Shown here in pieces: positions 55,637 through 64,000 of a stretch of 64,000 nucleotides of DNA. Source of the stretch: Hymenoscyphus infarciens (Eukaryota; Ascomycota; Leotiomycetes; Helotiales; Helotiaceae). The DNA lies in the NCBI GenBank assembly GCA_001414345.1, contig LLCB01000192.1, positions 1-64,000 of the forward strand, written 5' to 3'. Every line of letters starts with the position of its first letter. Within the stretch, counting starts at the first letter, position 1. Below the pieces are notes generated by a model that worked only from the letters and a program-made list of their open reading frames with translations, was not told the DNA's origin and did not search any database. Both the position numbers and the translations under genes were made by a program.

Positions 55637-57749
55637 TTAAGCACTCTCATTCACGCAATCATCATCCGTCTCAGGGGTGGCTTCCTGGCTTCCACCACGT
55701 CCCTTTCCCCATCCCCATCCACTGCCTCCGGTAGGGAAAGCACCGTCTTTTCCCCAACCGAAACCCGTGCCTGCAGTTGGATAAGCACGGCCACTACCGA
55801 ATCCAAAACCGCCTGAAGGACGAACTCCAGTTGGTCTGGTGAAGATAGTTGACATGCTACCTGTTGGAATGGCGAAAGTTGGGATCACAATGGAAGTTGG
55901 TGTGGAGTCTGTCTCCTCGGGTGAAGACTCTTCGGTGGAGGTTGGGAGTGCTTCGATTGAAGTGGCGACACCGGCGTTATTTGAAGCTGATGTAGCTGGT
56001 TCCTCGTCAAGTACTGATGTATGCTCTGGAATTTTAGTTGTCTCTGGGGCTGAGAGCTTGGTTGTTTGGGAGATTGGGGCCTCGGTGGAAACAATGGCGG
56101 CACTCGAGGTAGGTACGACAACAGGCTGGGAAGATGAAACAGCTGGAGAAGAGGTAGATGGAGCAGTGCTTGATGAAGCGATACTGGCACTTGAAGCCAC
56201 AACAGCTGAGGACCCATCAACACCGGCACAAGCAAAACTCATGCTTGTGGTACCTGTTCCCTTTGACTTGGGGGTGCTCAAGTCCCAAGTTTGAGAAACA
56301 TATGGCCAGCAAATCTTTCCGTTGACAACAGCCATATCTCCGGAGACAGTGACATCGGTGTTAAGTGACTCAGCGCCGACTTTGGTTCCACTGGCATCAA
56401 CGAATTGGAAACTCGTACCACTGAAGGTACCTGAGCAACTCATTGGAACTGGCTCGCAGGTTGGGTTCTCGAGGTTTTCCCAAGAAACGAGAGAGAGTGT
56501 GGAGTTGAGGGTTGCGACGCGGACGTTTTGGTGATCAACCGTGGATGACTCGGTGATCCAGTTCACTTGAGTATCGCCTGCTGCGGCACCGACTACAGAG
56601 GAAGCCTCCTGTCCGGAAAGTTTGGACTTGCTGGAGAGAGTAGCAATGGCTACGTTGTGGTTAAGCCATCTTGGGGAACTTTGAACGTATGGCGGTCCCA
56701 TCCAAGAATCGGTATAGAGGTTCACGGACCCTCTTGATTGCCAGGCGAAGATGTATTGTGTCGTACCAGGGAAAAGGGCCAAGTTGCTGTAAGAACCACC
56801 CATTCCTCCCATTGGTTCTCCGCTGACACCGTTGGTGGTGTTTTCGTTGGCAATCTTCACACCGCTCATGTATTGGGTTTCTGTGTTCAACCAGATGCTT
56901 CCATGGTCCTCAGCGCAAACACTGGCAAAAGGAGGGGCATCGGCTGCCTCAATAGCGATACCAGTGTTGTGAGAGCATCCAAAGGTACTCGCTGAAGCAA
57001 TGTCTTGGAGAGCTCCGGCGTCGTTGACATATTGGATTGAATCTCCGTAATGTCCAGATGCATCACCGGAGTAGGCTTGTAGGATGTTAGAGAACATGAA
57101 CACCAACAAACACCGAAGAGAAGTATGAGGGGAAACTTACCAGCGACAACGAAATAAGCTGCATAGAGACCTGAGGCTGCAGAGTAAACAAGATCGCCAT
57201 TTGCATCAGGGGTATCGGTCAACTATTTTCGTCAGCACTTTCTCAGTGTTATCATAGTTCAAAGTAACTCACACCAGCTGCGGCGTGAACACCTGGTCCA
57301 TTTAGGGGAGTTCTCCATGACTCGGTTCCGCTCTTTACTCTGATCAACGAGATGATATTTGTGTTATCAGGGGGAAGGTCTGTCGTTCCAGTCGCCTTGA
57401 CGGTTGCAAGTAAAGCAAATCCATCATTCTGAGCAACGAGCCCAGCGGCCTCATAACCGGCAGTAGAGAACGGTGTTCCAACAGCTGCGAAAGTGGTGGT
57501 GTCAACTTGTTGAACGTGAACAGTGCTCAAAGTAGCATCGAGATATGCGAGGTATGCGGATTTTCCATCTGGAGAAACGGAGAATGGGGTTCTGCGATGG
57601 TGGGGAAGTCCCGTCCAATAGGCCGCAATGATCGGATCAAAACTGGCATCCAAGGCAAGGGAATTTTTGAAGCTGGTGATAACCGGATTGGCGCTAACAC
57701 AGGCCACGCTGGTAGCTAAAATGGAAGAAAAGAGTGTTGAGTAACGCAT
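55637..57749 (-). CDS. Secreted protein with Ser/Thr-rich and Gly/Trp tail (3 exons)
   Basis: Exons 57749-57273, 57222-57141 and 57075-55637 give 665 residues. Introns are 50 nt (donor GTGAGT) and 65 nt (donor GTAAGT). The start MRYSTLFSSILATSVACVSA is a good signal peptide. The next 400 residues read as repeated beta strands (SPDGKSAYLAYLDATLSTVHV, LVYSAASGLYAAYFVVA, WLNHNVAIATLSSK), suggesting a beta-propeller or related fold. There follows a Ser/Thr/Pro-rich linker likely to be O-glycosylated, and a tail with the Gly/Trp/Lys motif GFGWGKDG, GWGWGKGRGG. No C-terminal hydrophobic segment is seen, so a GPI anchor is unlikely. The role is unknown; cell-wall or extracellular matrix binding is a guess from the tail. 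Confidence 0.75.
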
Positions 57750-58454
57750 GATGGTTGATTTAAAAAAAGACTGGACGCAGGTACAGGTACCGCAAAAAAC
57801 ACAAAAGAGGATGTGGTTGAAGAGAAGAAATCCGAAAAGATTGAGGTGGAAAGAGAAAAGAGGAAAACATGATGGACGGTCTGGCCTGATATATGAAAAC
57901 CCAAATGTACGAGTACGGGAAAGGGTATGGAAAAGAATGGAGAAAAAAATTTCCGTGGCATTGTTTGAAGTTTCATAGAGAGGGCACAAGAAATGAGGAG
58001 ATTGTCATCACCTAGTTCCGAGTTGGCCGTGTCGACTCACTGGTGGTCTTTTTGATCGCCATGCGGGGAGCCGTCTAGATGCTTCAAGGGCACGAGCCCA
58101 GCAATACGGGAACTGTGAATGGACAAATCATAGATGAGAGTTCCCCAGAAGGAGAAATTGTGGTTCGTGACAAATAAACGAGGTTCTTGTTGTAAACAGT
58201 CCAGTTTTAATGAGAGTTGTTTCATGGATAGTGTCTCCACTTTTCTTAGCGAGAGGCTTATCACATCTCACATGACCTGCTATTTCCTAAATTTAAGCTG
58301 CTACATAAGTTAGACGTAGTCACTAAAAGCCTTATGTTAGGCTAGATTTACGTTGTTTAGAGTGACCTTGATCTCCGATAAGTATCACGTGTTTAGTGCC
58401 TTGCTTGTCTCGCTTCTTTAGGTTCGTACGGTCGTCCTACCTATCTAGCCCCCG
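57750..58454. other. Intergenic, no gene seen
   Basis: About 700 bp upstream of the secreted-protein gene. AT-rich from about 58260, marking the edge of the decayed NACHT locus. No gene recognised. Confidence 0.5.
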
Positions 58455-60908
58455 TTGTTCCAACTCTCTAGGGTAATTCAAGTAAATTACCTTAACCCCT
58501 TCGAAGAATTTGTTAGTATTAGTCTAGGGGCTTTGGAACAAACACGTTTTGAAGTTGTTCAACTGTCTATGGTAGGTCATTTTTACTGCTGTTGCTGCCG
58601 CTTTTTTAGCCAATCAGTCATCAATTTTTGTGACGAACTTGAAAACCTCGATTTGATGTCAGTAGGCTACCTATATACCACAATGCATTTTCTGATCTTG
58701 TTGTTCTGAAATTTGAACCAATGTTGCCTCTTTCACGCAATCGCCATCCTCGGTTCTTGAAATGGCGACTCGACTTCGCAAGGCTCGCACCTATCGTGTG
58801 AGGCAACTCCCCTCATGCCTGAAGTATTCTCGGCAGGTTGCCGATTTTTTGGCTGGTATTGCTGCGGACCTTGGTGCTCCAGAAGACACCGAAGTCTTTT
58901 CACTCGCTACAAGTCTCAACCCTTTAGAAATTTCACCATCCAAGGTTGCTACTATTATGTTTGAAAAGACTCCCCTGCCTTTCGAAAATGATTTGAACCA
59001 GTGGTCCATATCCGGACAGTTAATAGGAATTGCTCGTGATATTATGAGCAACACACATTTTCTTGACTTCACCCCCTTTAACGATGTGGCACCGGGCGAT
59101 CATACGATGGAGCAACATACAGCTCAGACGATATAATGAACAAGTGGTTATATATGAAGAACCTATTATCGGTGCTTTGGAATCACGAATTTTCCACAGG
59201 GCCGAAGGAGTTTTTGTTTGGGTCAGGATTGTTTTGGATGAACTTCTTGAAGCATGCTCAGACGACATATTACCACTTGAACTGATATCTGTTCTTTCTT
59301 CCTTCCTGGACGACCTCGACGCATTATACCAGCGAGTGATAGACCGAAATGAACCTAAGTACTTGTTTGAAAGCTATGCGATGATTGAGAGTCTGCTCCG
59401 GAGAAACGAAGTTTTAGGACTGAGAAACTTGGGCATGCAGTTTTGTGTGGTTGTTATAAGACACCTTCAAAGGCAGCAGAGCGACTACCTGTGGTCCCTT
59501 ATTCAAAAGAATTCCAACTGTCCACGAGGAGGCGTATTCAAAGTAGATGTGGCGGGCTACTTGAAGTACTACCAATTACAACTGTTCAGTTCACGCACCA
59601 AAGCGCAAAATCCCTTTTTAGCGAACCCGGGTTAAGCGAGGCTATTATTGGACACGATTCAATAGCTATGAAAGAGAACGTTTACTCTTTCCTTACTAAG
59701 TTTTGGATCACGCTGATCGTTTTTTCATTACAACGGTTTAACTGGCGCGCATATGCACTCTCCATGTATAGAGACGGCCCTAGGAATACTACTGCCAAAA
59801 CAGGTCTATACGTGCTTGAACCTCATCATCTCACTACAAAACCTTCGCTATATTACTCTGCCGCTTCGAAAAATCTTTCAGAGGGTTGCTGTTGTGTAAT
59901 GTCCCAGGCGGGGTTTAACACGCTATCTTCTCAAGGTGCTCTTCTTGAGTAGGCATACAGAGCAGGAACCTCAACAGGCCGTAGGCAACGGGATTATATT
60001 GACGAGATTCCAGACGAGGAACTACTCGTTTTCTTTGAGGGCTACATCATTGATGCCAAGCCACCGCATATTACTTCGCGTTTGACAGTTGCCGTCGTGG
60101 CAAAGCTGCCTCTCTACTTGGGAGAAGTTCTACCAGAGGGAGCGCGAAAAAGATGATATCAACTAAGGACGACCTCTTCTTTGTTTGGTTGAGCATACAT
60201 TTTTCAAGCTTTACGGAGAAAAGATTCGTATGGCTCAACTCCTATTCGAGTTTGGGGCTAGCAAAAACACACTCCATTTTGGAATTTCATTCGCCAGCCT
60301 TCTACTCAGGGCATTTCAAGCATTATTTTAGCGATGCTTCCAAAGCTAGGGAGGGTCTTCATAAAGTGCATATAGAATCATTGCGAGCATTCTTGGCCAA
60401 TGGCCAGGATCCGATGTGGATATTTTTTGCTACGATATACTAAAAATCTCTAGATTCAATCCTATGCTGGAGTTACCGCCGCTCTCAAGGTACACGCCTT
60501 TGCATACCGCTAACTACAGTCTAGGTAAGAAACTTTTGAAAAGGCACGCTAACGTTAACGGCCTTGATTATCTCCAATAAACGCCATTGATGTCAATGTC
60601 CTATATTTCCAAATCCTCGAGGAAGAGTGTGCAGGCTCTCTAATTGAAATCATTCATAATGATTATTGTACTTCTATAAAAGAGACACAAAAGTTGTATT
60701 GAGACGAGTTCTGCTTCTTCTTGATACCGGGGGCTCTATACTTGTCTGTAGAGACAAGGAACTGAAATATTTATGCGACTCTGAACATGTAAAGGAGGAC
60801 CTCGCTCTTGTCGAACGGCTAAAAGATATACCAGGTCTCGGGTTGGGGACAAGGAATGAAGGTTCTAATCAACTATCTTCTTCAGAAGACGAGTATCACC
60901 TAGACTGA
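58455..60908 (+). pseudogene. Decayed NACHT/NLR-like gene remnant
   Basis: Several plus-strand frames carry recognisable pieces in order but are broken by stops and frameshifts. At about 59100-59640, RAEGVFVWVRIVLDELLE and then SFLDDLDALYQRVIDR match the segment just after the NACHT domain in fungal STAND (NLR-like) proteins (typically RxxGVFLWVxLVxxxL, then LPxxLxxLYxxIL). Before it the frame 58762-59136 shifts by one. Around 60190-60300, KIRMAQLLFEFGASKNTLHF resembles an ankyrin repeat. Walker A is not seen, so the nucleotide-binding part is missing or unreadable. Intact fungal NLR-like proteins act in self/non-self recognition and immunity-like cell death; this copy looks inactive. Sequencing error could explain one shift but not so many interruptions. 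Confidence 0.65.
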
Positions 60909-61948
60909 ATTTTCAAATTGCCAGGTACCACGACTAAGCAAAGATAGACTCAATACGCGTCAAAATAACTGACTACTCCATTTGAATGATTACCATTTAT
61001 CTAGTCACCCAAAATAGTGATAGATGAGCGACTGTTTACCTTCACAAATGAAAACCCGATTGATCCCACGAAACTTATTAAGCAAGAATGGGGAAATCAA
61101 ATACTTAAGTTTCTTTCAAAACCTTTTCGTATAACATACGATTGCCCAGAGTCATGTATGTAACAATGAATACCATCTGATGTACTAGACACTTGTATCC
61201 ACCTCATAATTTCCCAAGAAATAAGTTAGCTCAGCACCAGCAAAAAATCCACGACTCAACTTCTCGACGTCATTTCTGAACATAGAATCGATACTTCGCA
61301 CAGAGTGCATGGCAAGAACACCGAAGTTGATAGATCGTATTAACATGCTCAGAAAAACTCTGAAAAGGGGAGCAAGAACATGTTATTCGTTACGCCAAAA
61401 ACAAATGATTGGCATTCAAAATTTCAGGAAAATATCCAATTGGACAGTTTGTTCCTAAACACCCTACTCAACAAACTCACGTAAAAAGAAAATCTTTTTG
61501 TTACGCCACGCCCGCCCTGATCTGTCGGGGCCTTGTAAAAATTCCCATAGATCTAACAGATCCTGCACAACCGCCTATATATCCCCTCCTCGGAACCTAA
61601 AGGTGCCGGCTTCCGGGATAGGGACCTTGATAGAGGAAGCCGACCCCGCCAATAGCATAGCTCTGACCAAACCGGACGTTGGTCCGATGGTCGATGCTTA
61701 AGCGACTGAGCATTATACCCCTCAAAAGGGTTATATGCCACACGCTTTGCTCTTGCTCATGACTTGAAGTGAGTGAATAGATTTTCGTGATCGGGTTAGC
61801 GATAATTCAAAGCTGGGGTAACCTGTCAATACAGATACTCTGTTTGGACCGGGGCACTGAGTGACACATGGTGTTTGTTGTGTACTGATAAGTCGACTTG
61901 AATAGAATTTGCCATCTAGGCCTCCGAAGATTCTAGACCTCAATTTCA
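60909..61948. other. AT-rich intergenic, no gene seen
   Basis: About 1 kb between the NACHT remnant and the Zn2Cys6 gene. Short frames only; plus 61409-61701 is Pro-rich and without a recognised family. Confidence 0.5.
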
Positions 61949-63248
61949 CTATGCAATTACTAGGTTATTGATTGAAACCTTCGCCATCTCCAGGATTTGC
62001 AAACATGCATGCGTTTGCTCTCCGATGGCTTTTACGCCCTCGAACATCCCTAGGTGACTTTCCTCATCATGAAGCCCCTCAAGCCAAGTATGCCGGGCCT
62101 TTTGGCGATTTTCAATTTCCACAACAAGGTCTTTTAATCCTTTATGATTAAACTCGCCTTGTTGATGCCCATAGATATCAACTCGGAGCAAAGCCCTCAC
62201 AGTGTTCCGCCATTGCATTGGCGCCATCTCGACATCTTTGAACATCATTTCCTTTTCGAGACATACCATTAACCCCTCAATAGACTCCTGTATATTGCAT
62301 AGACCGCCGTACTCGCGGAATCGGAAGAGTTTTGTTTGACCGTTGGCAATGGCAACATCGGTCTCGTCGTCCACCATTTTTATCAGTCGATGATAACCAT
62401 GAGCTATGATAGGAATCAAGGTCCCCAGCAACATAGTATTCTGAAAACTATCTATTGCGGGTATCCTTTGATCGAGGAGTATTGAACCGCAGCTTTTACA
62501 CCAAATCGTGCTCGAAGCTGTCCTTGCTGCCGAGCGAACCGTATTTAAGGCTTGCACGATGTCTGATGGAAATTGCTGAAGAGAGGCCAAGGCAAGATAC
62601 ATAGATGCAAGGCAACTACATCTAGGTGTTTCATTCTGAGGGGGTGAGGTACCGCTGTCTGAGACCGAAGAATCGTTAGATGCAGTCGTTAATAATGGCA
62701 CCGCATCGAGAATGGGATCCGAATGCTTTGTTGAGTCGTTGTTAACCTCCTCAAAGTTGATACCGTCAACCAAGTCGCGATCCCCAAAATGCCACAAACT
62801 TCCAATTGCGCCGTTCGCGTTCGCAGATGCCATCAAACTCTCCGGGAGAACACTTGTTGCCGTTGCCTCATTTGTATAATACGGCTGAGCGACCCCGCCA
62901 TCATTGTAGTCGTAGTCAAAGTCGGTGAGGCCAAAGGGCAAAGGTCCCATGTCAAGAGATTGAAGTGTCAGGTCGGCGCTAGCCGGTATGGGTTGTTCGT
63001 CCTGGAGAGTCTCGACGAACTGCCTTTTTCGAGGGCGACCCATTGGTTTCTGCTCGGAATAGTGGCAGGTTAAGCCTTCTCGTGTACATCGTTCGCATCC
63101 CTCGGGATTCTTGGAGCAGGCCAGTTTCCGCGTTCCTAATACAGTCAACGATTTGAAAAGTATGGCAGAGAAATGTAAAGATCTTACTGCACTCGTCGCA
63201 GGCACGGTGCTTGACAGTGCTTGACTTGGGGGTAGTGTTGGATGGCAT
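61949..63248 (-). CDS. Zn2Cys6 transcription factor with AflR-like C-terminus (2 exons)
   Basis: Exon 1 63248-63188 and exon 2 63135-61949 give 415 residues; the 52-nt phase-1 intron (donor GTAAGA, acceptor ATTAG) lies inside the DNA-binding motif. Spliced, the motif has six Cys in Zn2Cys6 spacing: CDECRTRKLAC, then CERCTREGLTC (about residues 17-43). A basic GRPRKRQ follows. The rest resembles the AflR-type regulatory domain: CSCLASMYLALASLQQF near residue 210, then KSCGSILLDQRIPAID and FQNTMLLGTLIPIIAHGY. This domain occurs in regulators of polyketide clusters (aflatoxin and relatives). No polyketide synthase or tailoring gene is in the window, so the target is not local as far as can be seen. 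Retention of the intron would cut the zinc motif. Confidence 0.88.
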
Positions 63249-63756
63249 GGCGGTGGGAATAGTGTAACCGCAAGCCACTGGATCTAGGTTTAGTGAGGTC
63301 AGGTACTTTTTGAATACTGACATTCAGGTCGTGGTGTTAGTCGAGTAGTAAAGGAGACGAGGGGGTGAGGGGGTGAGGCAGAGGGGGGACTTTTGATTTG
63401 AGCATTCGTCTACGTGTACGAAAGAAGACGCCCATTTGAGGCACAGCCCACCCCACCTCACCAAAAGCTACCTGCACTATGAGGTTAAATTAAGTCGTAA
63501 AAATAGATTATAACTTTGCAATGATTCCTGAGACTGCAGTTAAGAAGCCCACGAAATGTAAGAGACTTTAATACAGTGGTTGTGGTTGTATGTAGAAATT
63601 TGGCTTCGTACACAGGTATTACCCAACGCTGACCCCCACCTTATCGGAAGGACAGGTTCTTCCGCTCCGGCGCGATAAGCTCAAGCTTGCGATAACATTT
63701 TTTTCTTCCGTCAAGGTCGACGGGGTCTAACAATTTACCAAACTTCAATCCCCAAC
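63249..63756. promoter_or_regulatory. Divergent intergenic region, Zn2Cys6 gene / ERB1-like gene
   Basis: 508 bp between opposed start codons. It contains a G-rich stretch (about 63350-63385) and no evident gene. No specific factor site identified. Confidence 0.4.
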
Positions 63757-64000
63757 ATGGCGCCTACAACCAAGGAGCGAAAGCGAAAGGCGGTGACGCG
63801 CGATGTCCCTGAGATGTCGGATGTGGAATCCGAGGCCGAATTTGGAGATGGGCTGTTGGAAGGCATCTTGTCGCAAAGCGAAGACTCCGAGGACGACAGC
63901 GGGGAAGAGGAGGAAGAGGATACTGACGACGACGACGAGGCTCCAGACGAACTCGAGGCACTCGATAGCGACGAGATCCCCACCGACGACGGAGACAGCG
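63757..64000 (+). CDS. ERB1: Ribosome biogenesis protein Erb1 (BOP1), 5' part only
   Basis: The gene runs off the window after 81 codons. The start MAPTTKERKRKAVTRD and the acidic stretch with SQSEDSEDDSGEEEEE and ALDSDEIPTDDGDS fit the N-terminus of fungal Erb1, the WD40 protein of the Nop7-Erb1-Ytm1 (PeBoW) complex needed for 27S pre-rRNA processing. Only the low-complexity part is present, so the assignment rests on composition and the SDEIPxDD motif, not on a domain. Another acidic nucleolar protein is possible. Confidence 0.6.
   Translation, partial: MAPTTKERKRKAVTRDVPEMSDVESEAEFGDGLLEGILSQSEDSEDDSGEEEEEDTDDDDEAPDELEALDSDEIPTDDGDS

Noticed and set aside
60666..60908. An 80-codon plus frame containing DTGGS, like an aspartic protease motif
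   Set aside because: Only the short motif matches, no protease context is present, and the frame lies in the decayed NACHT locus.

Overview
The window is nuclear DNA from a filamentous ascomycete (Pezizomycotina). Genes are spaced about 1 per 2.2 kb on both strands. Most are interrupted by short introns (47-99 nt) with GTAAGT-like donors and CTAAC/CTAAT-type branch sites. The gene set (retromer, nucleoporin, Rad51, LSm, ribosome biogenesis, a Zn2Cys6 regulator, secreted proteins, a NACHT remnant) is typically fungal. A Leotiomycete is my best guess, but that is inference from general protein character only.

Layout. 0-12 kb: galactokinase, a poorly resolved membrane-protein locus, a multi-span membrane protein, then the divergent pair Ssf1-like Brix protein / Rrp3-like DEAD-box helicase. 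12-20 kb: a RING-like Cys-rich protein, a TLDc-domain protein, a small secreted protein with a possible LRAT/NlpC-P60-type active site, and a small Cys-containing protein. 20-24 kb: an unresolved gene with an inverted partial duplicate nearby, then a mitochondrial-type rhomboid protease divergent from a Tma17/Adc17-like proteasome chaperone. 26-31 kb: two low-complexity membrane or signal-anchor proteins and a G20 homopolymer. 31-42 kb: nucleoside hydrolase, LSm8 (three small exons), Vps26, Nup120/Nup160, Rad51. 43-54 kb: a single-span protein, a four-exon conserved unknown, Acl4, the divergent pair Gir2 / Puf6, and a DUF1772 membrane protein. 55-64 kb: a secreted protein with a Gly/Trp tail, a decayed NACHT-type gene, an AflR-like Zn2Cys6 regulator, and the start of an Erb1-like gene running off the end.

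How the genes relate. Most are unlinked housekeeping genes, but six act in ribosome biogenesis or translation control: Ssf1, Rrp3, Acl4, Gir2, Puf6 and Erb1. Four of these form two tight head-to-head pairs with gaps of 222 and 174 bp. The 19-22 kb and 53-62 kb stretches look accessory: AT-rich, with repeat fragments, a broken NACHT gene and a pathway-type regulator with no biosynthetic cluster beside it. I found no rRNA, tRNA, CRISPR array or intact transposon. I did not find a convincing new multi-gene system. The best leads are the small secreted papain-like-fold candidate at 16.1 kb and the inverted, transition-only duplicate at 20.2/20.8 kb.
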